The notes under the pieces are model-generated. The model was not told where the DNA came from. It saw only the letters and a list, made by a program, of their open reading frames with translations, and made no database searches. DNA of 64,000 nucleotides from Novosphingobium colocasiae (lineage in GTDB: Bacteria; Pseudomonadota; Alphaproteobacteria; Sphingomonadales; Sphingomonadaceae): contig NZ_BMZA01000005.1 of assembly GCF_014652555.1 (NCBI RefSeq), forward strand, positions 139,322-203,321. Direction: 5' to 3'. A program made the position numbers and the translations under genes. Shown piece by piece: positions 43,946-51,949 of the stretch. Position 1 is the first letter of the stretch, and the number at the start of each line of letters is the position of its first letter.

Positions 43946-44264
43946 GGTCCGCACTCCTGAATTGGACGCGGACTATGCGGCGTGCGGCGGGTCGAGGCAA
44001 CCCGGCCGAGGCAGGTTTGCGAGGTTTGCAGTGAGAGAGATGGTTCACGCGGAGGCGCGGAGGTGTTGCGGGAGGGCGCAGCCTTGCTCCCTGATTCAGC
44101 GGTGAGGGAAACGCGCCGCCGAAAAGGATAGCGGCGCTGCCGCAAGCCGGACATCTCTGCGCCTTTGCGCCCCCGCGTGAACCCCTATTCTTCTCGCCGC
44201 TCTCGCCCACCCCGTCCGGGCAGGCGGCACCTCATGGCCCCTCGAAGCAAGTCGGGGTAACGCG
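43946..44264. repeat. Inverted extragenic repeat between bfr and bfd
   Basis: GGTTCACGCGGAGGCGCGGAGG (start about 44043) has an imperfect reverse complement ending near 44183 (CGCCTTTGCGCCCCCGCGTGAACC region). The GTTCACGCGGAGGCGCGG core is a repeat seen often in sphingomonads. No gene seen in this gap. Confidence 0.6.
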
Positions 44265-44450
44265 CTAGGAAACCGCCATTTCCAGTGCCATCGTTTCCTG
44301 ATCGATGATGTCCTGCGCATCATCGAGGCACTGGCGGCACTGCGGTGCGCGGCCCATGCGGGCGTAGACGGCTTCGGCGTTGCCGCGCGAGCAACGGGCG
44401 GCGGCGCGCAGGTCGGATTCGCGGATGGCATTGCAGATGCAGACGTACAT
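44265..44450 (-). CDS. bfd: Bacterioferritin-associated ferredoxin
   Basis: 61 residues. Four cysteines bind a [2Fe-2S] cluster in the Bfd pattern: C4 and C6 (MYVCICNAI) and C38 and C41 (APQCRQCLDD). Bfd delivers electrons to bacterioferritin to release stored iron. A Fur-like palindrome and promoter lie just upstream, so it should rise under low iron. Confidence 0.94.
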   Translation of the reverse strand: MYVCICNAIRESDLRAAARCSRGNAEAVYARMGRAPQCRQCLDDAQDIIDQETMALEMAVS

Positions 44451-44469
44451 GGCGGCTCCTCTTGCCCCC

Positions 44470-44514
44470 ATAATACGACGTTGCGAGAGATTCGCAATGA
44501 GAATCGTTCTCATT
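44470..44514 (-). promoter_or_regulatory. Fur-box-like operator and promoter of bfd
   Basis: AATGAGAATCGTTCTCATT (44496-44514) is a perfect 19-base palindrome close to the classical Fur consensus. On the minus strand TTGCGA (44492-44497) and TATTAT (44470-44475) are 16 bases apart, a good promoter with the -35 touching the operator. AGAGGAG precedes the bfd start. Confidence 0.8.
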
Positions 44515-44523
44515 ATCACGCGA

Positions 44524-45765
44524 TCATGCAGAAATCCGGTTGGTCAGCCACCGTCCTTCGGTCAGGCAGCGCCACAGCCATTCCAGCGGGCCGCGCCGGA
44601 AGTGCCGCAACCACAGCGTGCTCCAGCCCGTCAGAACCAGCCACGTCGCGCCGACGATCAGCCACTGCCGCGTCGGGCCGATCGTGCCGAACAGGCCAAG
44701 GCCCCAGCCATAGAACAGCGCGGTCATGAGCGCGCTGGTGGCGATGTAGTTCGAAAAGGCCATGCGCCCGGCGGCGATCAGCCAGCGCCCCGGCGCGGTG
44801 CGCGCGGCGGCGGGGGCGACGGAGACCAAAAGGGCGAGATACCCGAACGCCATCAGCAGATGCGCGGGCAGCAACCCGTCGGCCAGCAGCATGGCCATGG
44901 CGATGAAGGGGAAGTGCCGGGGCCACAGCCAGGCCAGCGCGCCCAGCGTCAGCGCCAGGCCCAATAGCAAGGCAATACTGCCGGCCATAACCAGCCGTCG
45001 CCGGGGCAATGCCCCGCTGAACAGCCCGCTTCGATAGAGCAGCACGCCGCCCAGCATCAGCGGGATGATCTCGGTACAACTCGAAACCGCTATGGACACC
45101 AGCCACAGCGGCTCGTTCGCGGCCTTGGCCAGCGCGATATCGTCGAAGCCGGAGCGATAGAGCGTCAATTCGGCATCGTCGCGCTCGGCCAGCCAGACGT
45201 ACCAGCCGCGCACCGTTTCCGCGTCGGCGGGGGAGGCGCGGCCCAGTCGCACCAGTTCCTCGGCAAAGGCGGCGGGCATGTCGTTGGCCAGGGTCCAGGC
45301 AAATCCGGTCAATCCCAGCATGATCGCCAACGTGATTAAAGGTACATTTTCGCTGCGAATAAGTGCCAGAACGGTTAGTCCGCACGCGCCGTAGACGAAC
45401 AGGATATCGCCCCACCATAGCGCGAAATAATGCGTCAGGCCGAGCACCATCAGCCAGCCCAGCCGGCGCGCCTGCAGGACTTCGGCATGAACCCCGTCAC
45501 GCCGCCGGGCCTTGTCCTGGAACAGCGCGATGCCCGCTCCGAACAGGGCGGCGAACAGCGCGCGCATCTTGCCTTCGAACAGCACGAAGGCGACCGCATA
45601 GGCGGTCTGCTCGCACGGGTCCGGGGCGGCTAGCCGGCAGGGCGAGGTGACGCCGGTGCGGGGCCCGGCGAACCCGGCGATGTTGATCGCCAGAATGCCC
45701 AGCACCGCAACGCCGCGCACCAGATCGAGCGAAACGAGCCGGTGGTCAGCGGGGGTGGCAGGCAC
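44524..45765 (-). CDS. DUF418-family (YeiB-like) membrane protein
   Basis: 413 residues with about ten membrane segments. The N-terminus (HRLVSLDLVRGVAVLGILAI) and the C-terminal DUF418 part (GRMAFSNYIATSALMTALFY, GWSTLWLRHFRRGPLEWLWR) are diagnostic. Related proteins are acyltransferase-like or transport-like, with no proven general role. It starts close to the SPOR protein stop on the same strand. Confidence 0.88.
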   Translation of the reverse strand: MPATPADHRLVSLDLVRGVAVLGILAINIAGFAGPRTGVTSPCRLAAPDPCEQTAYAVAFVLFEGKMRALFAALFGAGIALFQDKARRRDGVHAEVLQARRLGWLMVLGLTHYFALWWGDILFVYGACGLTVLALIRSENVPLITLAIMLGLTGFAWTLANDMPAAFAEELVRLGRASPADAETVRGWYVWLAERDDAELTLYRSGFDDIALAKAANEPLWLVSIAVSSCTEIIPLMLGGVLLYRSGLFSGALPRRRLVMAGSIALLLGLALTLGALAWLWPRHFPFIAMAMLLADGLLPAHLLMAFGYLALLVSVAPAAARTAPGRWLIAAGRMAFSNYIATSALMTALFYGWGLGLFGTIGPTRQWLIVGATWLVLTGWSTLWLRHFRRGPLEWLWRCLTEGRWLTNRISA

Positions 45766-45771
45766 CGGCGA

Positions 45772-46905
45772 TCATTCGCGGGTGGGGATGCAGGTAAACC
45801 CGCCGGCGGTGAGCTTGCGGCAGGCGGCCGAAGCATCGGCCTCGGACGCGAAGCCGCCGGCCTGCAGCTTGGTCAGCTTGCCCGCCGGGACCAGCAGGCG
45901 CGGGTGACCGGCCAGTTCGGGACGACCGCCGATCTTGCTCCACAACGCCTGCGCATTGCCGGCGACCCCGAACGCGCCAAGCTGGACGCGCCATGCTCCG
46001 GCAGGGCTGGGCGCGCGGGCCGGGGTAGCGGCGACGACAGGTGGTTTGACGACGGCCTTGGCCGGGGCGGGAACCTTTGCGGGCGCGGGTGCGGGTGCCG
46101 GCTTGGGGGTGGCGGCGGGCGGCAGTCCGGCGTGGACGGTCGGCCGGGTGAAATCCGCGCCCGCGCCGCTTGGCCCCTTGGCGATGGCGGCGGGACGGGG
46201 CGAGGGCGTGGTGGTGACGGGCACCGAGGTTGGCCCCGCCACGGCCACGGCGGCCGGTCTGGCGGTGGCCGGCGGATTGACCGGAGCGGTGCCGAGCGAG
46301 GCGGCGGTGGTTTCCCGCGCGCGGGTCGCATCGGCGGCGCTGGCGAGTTGCAGGCTCAGCAGCACCGCCTTCTGCCGATCGGGAAGGGGGATGTGCTCAT
46401 CCATCTGCTTGAGCGCGCCGGTGGCCTGCGGCAGCCCGGCCTGCTGGGCCAGGCTGACCAGCGCATAAGCGCGCACCCAGTCCTTCTCCACGATATCGCC
46501 GTTGAAGTGCGCCACGCCCAGAATGTACTGCGCGCGCGGATCGCCGCGATCGGCGGCACCGCGAAGGAACGGCATCGCCTGCGCGCGTTCGCCGCGCTGG
46601 AACAGCAGCAGGCCGCAGATGTCCGATGCCTGGGCATGCCCCTGCCGCCCTGCCGCGCAATAGAGCTGCTCTGCCTTGTCCAGATCCATCGGCACGCCCC
46701 GGCCCATCTTGTAGGCCTGCGCCAGGTTGAACTGGGCATCGGCATCGCCGCTGTCGGCCAGCGGTTGCCATGCGCGCACCGCGCGGTCGAAATCGCCGGC
46801 CGACCAGGCGTCGACCCCGGCCTTCACGTCCGCCAGCGCCGGGGCAGCAAGGATCAGGCCACCGGTCAGCGAGCCGGCCAGCATAAGCCGCAAGAAAGTG
46901 TGCAA
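45772..46905 (-). CDS. Secreted Sel1/TPR-repeat protein with a C-terminal SPOR domain
   Basis: 377 residues from a TTG giving a signal peptide (about 1-25); an ATG at 46884 is an alternative. Sel1-like repeats occupy about 30-165 (DADAQFNLAQAYKMGRGVPM, DPRAQYILGVAHFNGDIVEK). A Pro/Ala-rich linker follows, and a SPOR domain (about 300-377; WRVQLGAFGVAGNAQALWSK) binds denuded glycan at the septum. Divergent from the parA-like gene. Confidence 0.85.
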   Translation of the reverse strand: MHTFLRLMLAGSLTGGLILAAPALADVKAGVDAWSAGDFDRAVRAWQPLADSGDADAQFNLAQAYKMGRGVPMDLDKAEQLYCAAGRQGHAQASDICGLLLFQRGERAQAMPFLRGAADRGDPRAQYILGVAHFNGDIVEKDWVRAYALVSLAQQAGLPQATGALKQMDEHIPLPDRQKAVLLSLQLASAADATRARETTAASLGTAPVNPPATARPAAVAVAGPTSVPVTTTPSPRPAAIAKGPSGAGADFTRPTVHAGLPPAATPKPAPAPAPAKVPAPAKAVVKPPVVAATPARAPSPAGAWRVQLGAFGVAGNAQALWSKIGGRPELAGHPRLLVPAGKLTKLQAGGFASEADASAACRKLTAGGFTCIPTRE

Positions 46906-47106
46906 GTCAGGATCGCCCTAAGTGGAAGCCGAAGGCGATACTATGCGCAAAACCTTTACAGGATACCAGCGCCAACGCCGCGCGTCCGGGAAACTCCCGC
47001 AGATCGCGTTACCGGCGGGTAAGTGCGGTTAACCCAAAATTAGGAACGATCTGCGATCTCCACGAACGGAGAGTCTCATTTTCGTTTCGCAATCGGGGGA
47101 CAAGCG

Positions 47107-47826
47107 TTGCGCGTACTGGCTTTGGCATCGCAGAAGGGCGGGTCCGGAAAGACCACGTTGTCGGGGCATCTCGCCGTCCAGGCGCAGCGCGCCGGCGCGG
47201 GCCCGGTGGTGCTGATCGACATCGATCCGCAAGGTTCGCTGGCCGACTGGTGGAACGAGCGCGAGGCGGAATACCCCGCTTTCGCGCAGACCACGGTCGC
47301 GCGGCTCGCCAGCGATCTGCAGTTGCTGCGCCAGCAGGGCTTCAAGCTGGCCGTCATCGATACCCCGCCCGCCATCACCATGGCGATCCAGAGCGTGATC
47401 TCGGTCGCCGAACTGATCGTCGTGCCGACCCGCCCCAGCCCGCATGACCTGCGCGCCGTGGGGGCCACGGTCGACATGTGCGAACGCTCGGGCAAGCCGC
47501 TGCTGTTCGTCGTCAACGCCGCGACGCCCAAGGCGCGCATCACTGCGGAGGCGGCGGTAGCGCTGTCGCAGCACGGCACTGTCGCGCCGATCACGCTGCA
47601 CCAGCGCACCGATTTCGCCGCTTCGATGATCGATGGCCGCACCGTCATGGAATGCGATCCGAACGGCCGCTCCGCCGCCGAGGTCGCGGCACTGTGGAAC
47701 TATGTCGCCGATCGGCTGGAAAAGAACTTCCGCCGCACCGTTTTCTCTGCCGCCGGCAACCAGCCTGCACTGGTTGGCGCGGGCCGGCCGATGGGTGGCT
47801 TCGGCCGCCGCGTCGCCGGGTCCTGA
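47107..47826 (+). CDS. ParA-family ATPase
   Basis: 239 residues from a TTG with GGGGG upstream. The deviant Walker A KGGSGKTT is at 10-17, IDIDPQGSLADWW is the switch region and AVIDTPP follows. Such proteins position chromosomes, plasmids or protein complexes. The partner here is not a standard parB; the next gene is a ribbon-helix-helix-like protein 14 bases on. An orphan ParA positioning cell-wall or other complexes is possible. Confidence 0.9.
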   Translation: MRVLALASQKGGSGKTTLSGHLAVQAQRAGAGPVVLIDIDPQGSLADWWNEREAEYPAFAQTTVARLASDLQLLRQQGFKLAVIDTPPAITMAIQSVISVAELIVVPTRPSPHDLRAVGATVDMCERSGKPLLFVVNAATPKARITAEAAVALSQHGTVAPITLHQRTDFAASMIDGRTVMECDPNGRSAAEVAALWNYVADRLEKNFRRTVFSAAGNQPALVGAGRPMGGFGRRVAGS

Positions 47827-47840
47827 GGGGAGCGCCGGCC

Positions 47841-48317
47841 ATGACCATCCCCCGCAGCCTCGCATCGCTCTCGGCAGACCTGCTGGCCCGCAAGGGTGGG
47901 GCAAAGCCCGCCATGCGTCGCCAGCCGATCTGTGGCGGCGGCGAAGCGGGTGATGCCGGGGCCGATGACCTGGGCTGGAACGACTGGGGCCATGCGCCCG
48001 CCGAAGCGGTTGCTTCGCAGCCCGCCACGCCCGCGCCGGCCCTCGATACGCCGGACGTGCCCGAAGTGCTGCGCCGGATCGAGGAACTGGGGCGGCGCAT
48101 TTCTGCGGCTCCGCCAACCGCGCCGGCATCGCGCCCTGCCGGCCGCCGCGCCGCTTTTACCCTGCGTCTTGATAGCGATCGCCACCTGCGGCTGCGGATG
48201 ACCAGCACCATGCTGGACCGCAGCGCCCAGGACATCGTGACCGAAGCGCTCGACCTCTACATTTCGCAACTCCCTGAAATCGCATCGCTGGCCGAGCTGG
48301 CCCGCAAGCATCGCTGA
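47841..48317 (+). CDS. Small protein with a C-terminal ribbon-helix-helix-like segment
   Basis: 158 residues. A disordered Ala/Pro-rich N-terminal half (SQPATPAPALDTPDVPEVLR) is followed by a C-terminal segment AAFTLRLDSDRHLRLRMTST and SAQDIVTEALDLYISQLPEI, with the beta-strand/helix pattern of ribbon-helix-helix DNA-binding proteins. It likely partners the ParA-family ATPase encoded 14 bases upstream. The family is not one I can name. Confidence 0.75.
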   Translation: MTIPRSLASLSADLLARKGGAKPAMRRQPICGGGEAGDAGADDLGWNDWGHAPAEAVASQPATPAPALDTPDVPEVLRRIEELGRRISAAPPTAPASRPAGRRAAFTLRLDSDRHLRLRMTSTMLDRSAQDIVTEALDLYISQLPEIASLAELARKHR

Positions 48318-48341
48318 GCATCAAGGCAAAGGATAAGTCCT

Positions 48342-49736
48342 ATGGAACGCGTCAACAGCCAGGCCAGAAACATCGGTTTCACCCTATGCACCGCGATGGC
48401 TGCGGCACTGTTCGCCGGGGGTGTCGTCAGTGCGCATGCCGCTTACGCCGGTCAGACCACCGAGGCGAGCGACAGCGGCGAAAGCCAGGCGTCGAGCCCG
48501 GCGATCGCCAAGGCGGAAAAGCGCGTCGCCAAATCGCCCAACGACGCAGGGGCCCGCCTTTCGCTGGCCCAGGCCTACCTTGCGGCGGGTCGGTTCGAAG
48601 CGGCTTCGACCACGTTCGAGGATGTCGACACGCTTGGCCGCGCCGGCCCGGACATCGCCCTGGCTCGCGCGCTCGCCTATATCGGCTCGGGCCGCCAGAC
48701 CGAAGCGCGCACCCTGCTCGAAGCCAACCGCGATGCGATCCCCGCCAGCGATTATGGCCTGGCCATCGCGCTGGCCGGAGAGACCGCGCAGGGCGTGGCG
48801 ATCCTGTCGGACGTGGTGCGCGGCGGCAACGCGACCGTGAAATCACGCCAGAACCTTGCTTATGTCTACGCCCTCGATGGCCGCTGGGCCGCCGCGCGGG
48901 TGATCGCCGGGCAGGACGTTCCTGCCGACCAGATCGATGCGCGGATGGACGAATGGGCGCAGCAGCTCCTGCCGCAGGCCTCGCGCCAGCGCGTGGCGAT
49001 GATGCTCAACGTGCCGGTGCGCGCCGATGCCGGCCAGCCCGCCGAACTCGCGCTCGCCGGTCGCGCGCCGACCCAGTATGCCGAGGCGACCACCACCGCC
49101 TCGCTCGCCACCCTGCAGCCGGGCAGCGAACTGCCGGCCCTGGCCGATGCGCAGGACGCCGCTCCGACCGAAGTCGCCACGACACCGGCACCGGTCAGCC
49201 ACGCGCTGGCGATGGCTGAGCCCGAAGCGCCGCGCGCTGCCACCCCGGCCTTCATACCCGCGCCGACGCCGCTCACCGCGCGCGCGCCCAAGGTCCGCGC
49301 CACCCCGCTTGCCGAGCCGACCGCCGCCGCCGCCTTCGCCGATCTGCGCCCCGCCACCGCGTCTGCGCCGTCCGGCCCGGCCGCGCCCCGGGCGCACCAC
49401 GCCGGCATCGCTTCCACGCACCGCGTCCAGCTCGGCTCGTTCCGCACGCTCGACGGGGCCAAGCGGTCGCTGGCGATCTTCAAGTCGCGCAATCCCGAAC
49501 TGCGCGACCACCAGCTTGAGATCACCGAGGCGCAAGTGCGCGGCCAGCGCTACTTCCGCGTCGCCGCGCGCGATTTCGGCCATCAGGAAGCGTCCAGCTT
49601 CTGCTCGTCGGTCAAGGGCCGCGGCGCAGGCTGCTTCGCCTATGCCGAAAAGCAGCCGCTGCCCGGCGCGGTCGGCGGCGTCCTGTTCGCCGATCGCGGC
49701 ACCGCCCCGGCCACGGCACGCGAACGCGCCCGCTGA
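48342..49736 (+). CDS. Secreted TPR-repeat protein with a C-terminal SPOR domain
   Basis: 464 residues. N-terminal signal or anchor (about 12-35), TPR-like helices (about 50-200; PNDAGARLSLAQAYLAAGRF), a long Pro/Ala linker, and a SPOR domain (about 360-440; THRVQLGSFRTLDGAKRSLA). It is 24 bases after the ribbon-helix-helix gene. A second SPOR protein is divergent from parA, so the group may link ATPase positioning to septal peptidoglycan. Confidence 0.83.
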   Translation: MERVNSQARNIGFTLCTAMAAALFAGGVVSAHAAYAGQTTEASDSGESQASSPAIAKAEKRVAKSPNDAGARLSLAQAYLAAGRFEAASTTFEDVDTLGRAGPDIALARALAYIGSGRQTEARTLLEANRDAIPASDYGLAIALAGETAQGVAILSDVVRGGNATVKSRQNLAYVYALDGRWAAARVIAGQDVPADQIDARMDEWAQQLLPQASRQRVAMMLNVPVRADAGQPAELALAGRAPTQYAEATTTASLATLQPGSELPALADAQDAAPTEVATTPAPVSHALAMAEPEAPRAATPAFIPAPTPLTARAPKVRATPLAEPTAAAAFADLRPATASAPSGPAAPRAHHAGIASTHRVQLGSFRTLDGAKRSLAIFKSRNPELRDHQLEITEAQVRGQRYFRVAARDFGHQEASSFCSSVKGRGAGCFAYAEKQPLPGAVGGVLFADRGTAPATARERAR

Positions 49737-49774
49737 TCCTTCCTCCCTCGCAGACCCTTTCATGCGAGCCTTGC

Positions 49775-49806
49775 GGCCTCCCGTCCCCGGACGGGAGGCC
49801 GATTTT
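49775..49806 (+). terminator. Rho-independent terminator after the SPOR gene
   Basis: GGCCTCCCGTCC (49775-49786) pairs exactly with 49789-49800 across a two-base gap, then GATTTTC. It ends the parA-RHH-SPOR transcript. Confidence 0.8.
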
Positions 49807-49944
49807 CTGCGGTTTTGAGACGCGCAACCAAGCGAGCCAGACTTTTGTCATTTGCGCGAAAGCGGGAATACCGCTCCAACGGCTGTCGGCTTGACGCTTG
49901 CAAATGAAGGTCGCAGAGAGTTCTCGAGAAAAGCACCCATCATG

Positions 49945-49991
49945 CAGCAGGGAATGCTTTACGTCCTCAGGACGTAAAGCATTCCCTGCTG
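49945..49991. promoter_or_regulatory. Perfect 47-base palindrome upstream of the AbiE genes
   Basis: Twenty-three-base arms meet at one unpaired base (49968) with no mismatch. The core ACGTCCT-x-AGGACGT is shared with the second palindrome 102 bases downstream. Probable antitoxin operator. Confidence 0.75.
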
Positions 49992-50046
49992 TAACGCAAC
50001 TGTCGATCGTTTGCATGTTGATTGGCATCAGGACTTGACAAGCCAT

Positions 50047-50089
50047 GTAATGAACTCCATACGTCCTAAGGACGTATGGAGTTCATTAC
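50047..50089. promoter_or_regulatory. Perfect 43-base palindrome containing the antitoxin start codon
   Basis: Twenty-one-base arms around one central base (50068), no mismatch, same ACGTCCT-x-AGGACGT core. The ATG of the antitoxin gene (50076-50078) lies in its right arm, so the mRNA start could fold into a hairpin or be cleared by the antitoxin. Confidence 0.75.
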
Positions 50090-50981
50090 TGTGCCTATAT
50101 ATTTTAGTCAGGCGATTGCTCGGATGCTGGCAGATGCCGATCTCCCGCTCGTTACCGAATATCAGCTATATCACCGCGTTCGGCCGCTTTTAGCCACTGG
50201 GCAATATTCCGGAGAGCGCATTCTACGCCTCCCAGCCTACTGGTCGCAGCCTCAACACCGCGCGATGATCCGTACATTGGAGAAGCGCAGGGTCCTAGCA
50301 CCGGACGAAGACTTCAAGGCCGGCGTGTGGCGCGTCGTTCAGGCAGCAATCGCGCCCACGGCCGAAGAGGCCATTTGCCTGGTCGATCCCTTCGCTTACA
50401 TTTCGCATCTGTCTGCCATGCAGCGATATGGCGTCACGGATCGCTCGCCCGAGGCGCTGCACGTTACGACACCGGCCCGCACGCTCTGGACACATATGCG
50501 CGACGTCCAGATGGCCGAGGATTACGAAGACGAGCCGGCGCAATCTCTCCTGCCGCAACTCAGCAGGATCGGCATTCGCGAACAGGTTCGACGTCGCCGC
50601 GTCATTATCCACGAATCGAAGCATCCAGCCGAACCGGCCCCTATCGCCGGGAGCGTCAGCCGAATTGCCACGATCGGTAGAGTCTTCGTCGACATGCTCG
50701 ACCAACCGCTGCTCTGCGGGGGTATTCGCCATGTGCTCGACTGTTATGACCGGCACGCCGCACAATGGCTTGATGAGATCGTCGCTGCGGTCGATACGAC
50801 GGACAGCCCGATCGTGAAGGTGCGGGCCGGCTACATCCTCGATGAGATGTTGGGTCTGTTGCACCCGGACATCAACGGATGGACGCGATGCGCACAGCGG
50901 GGAGGCTCTCGCAAGCTCGACTCGCAGGCTCCATATGGGCAGGTCTTTTCGGAAAAATGGATGATCGCGCTCAATGCCTGA
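50076..50981 (+). CDS. AbiEi-like antitoxin (type IV toxin-antitoxin)
   Basis: 301 residues from the ATG at 50076. The N-terminal part (about 8-90; ARMLADADLPLVTEYQLYHR, then ILRLPAYWSQPQHRAMIRTL) looks like a winged helix, and a larger C-terminal domain follows. AbiEi proteins block the AbiEii toxin and repress their own genes through upstream inverted repeats, which are present here. The call rests on this layout and the partner gene more than on sequence motifs. It overlaps the toxin gene by eight bases. Composition is lower in G+C than neighbours. Confidence 0.78.
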   Translation: MEFITVPIYFSQAIARMLADADLPLVTEYQLYHRVRPLLATGQYSGERILRLPAYWSQPQHRAMIRTLEKRRVLAPDEDFKAGVWRVVQAAIAPTAEEAICLVDPFAYISHLSAMQRYGVTDRSPEALHVTTPARTLWTHMRDVQMAEDYEDEPAQSLLPQLSRIGIREQVRRRRVIIHESKHPAEPAPIAGSVSRIATIGRVFVDMLDQPLLCGGIRHVLDCYDRHAAQWLDEIVAAVDTTDSPIVKVRAGYILDEMLGLLHPDINGWTRCAQRGGSRKLDSQAPYGQVFSEKWMIALNA

Positions 50982-51861
50982 TACGGATCCGGTCGTCGAA
51001 ATCGTCGATGTCGATATTCGCGCATGGGTCAAAAGCGCCCGCGCCGACCCCCAATTGTATCTCGACCGACAAGTTACCGAGATCGTCCTCGCCGCGATCG
51101 GGCTTTCGCCTTCGCTCAGTCAGAGCCTTGTTTTGAAAGGCGGCACGCTCATGGCGCTGGCCTTCGGTTCGCGTCGCGTGACTGGCGATGTGGATTTCTC
51201 CGCGACAGTACCGCCGGATGGTTTCGACGACCTGCTACGAGATGAGCTCGATGCGAAATTGCACGCGGCTGCCATCAAGCTTGGCTATCTCGATCTCGTC
51301 TGCCGGGTGCAGGGCGTGAAGCGACGCCCACATTCCGATTTGTTCGAGAATGCCGAATTTCCCGCGCTCGAATTGCGCGTTGGGTCGGCAGAGCGGGGCA
51401 GCAAGCAGGAAGCGGCATTGGCAGAGGGAAAAGCGAGCCGCATCCTGTTCGTCGAGGTCAGCTTTCGCGATCAGGTCTACGCGTTTCAAGAGCTCAATCT
51501 AGGAGAGGCCGATATCGCGGTCCGCGCGTTCACGCTCGGCGAGCTAATCGCCGAAAAATTGCGCGCGCTTCTGCAACAACCGATCCGCAACCGAAACCGG
51601 CGACAGGATGTCTATGACATCGCTCTGCTGATCGATGAAAATCCGCTGGGCGATGCGCTTCGAGTAAAGATTTTGGAGACGTTGATCGAAAAGTGCCGAT
51701 CGCGCAGGATCGAGCCCACGCGCGAATCGATTGATGACCCAGAGGTGGCGAGACGCGCGCAACGGGATTGGGAAACGCTACGGCTCGAAGTGTCCGACCT
51801 GCCGCCCTTCGAAGAACGCTTCGCTGCTGTCAGAGAGTTCTATCGCTCCCTGCCGTGGTAA
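50974..51861 (+). CDS. AbiEii-like nucleotidyltransferase toxin
   Basis: 295 residues. The minimal nucleotidyltransferase core is intact: SLVLKGGTLMALAFG, then RVTGDVDFSATV with the metal-binding Asp pair. The later AEKLRALLQQPIRNRNRRQD and VYDIALLI carry the family's Lys and Asp. AbiEii toxins transfer nucleotides and cause growth arrest during phage infection; related MenT toxins modify tRNA. Overlap with the antitoxin gene implies coupled translation. Confidence 0.87.
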   Translation: MPDTDPVVEIVDVDIRAWVKSARADPQLYLDRQVTEIVLAAIGLSPSLSQSLVLKGGTLMALAFGSRRVTGDVDFSATVPPDGFDDLLRDELDAKLHAAAIKLGYLDLVCRVQGVKRRPHSDLFENAEFPALELRVGSAERGSKQEAALAEGKASRILFVEVSFRDQVYAFQELNLGEADIAVRAFTLGELIAEKLRALLQQPIRNRNRRQDVYDIALLIDENPLGDALRVKILETLIEKCRSRRIEPTRESIDDPEVARRAQRDWETLRLEVSDLPPFEERFAAVREFYRSLPW

Positions 51862-51949
51862 CGGCTTCGGCCGCCGGGATGACGAAAGCAGAAAGGAAAG
51901 CGCGTCCCGCATCAGCTCCGGCGCAACGCCTTCCGGCCCACACCCCCCA

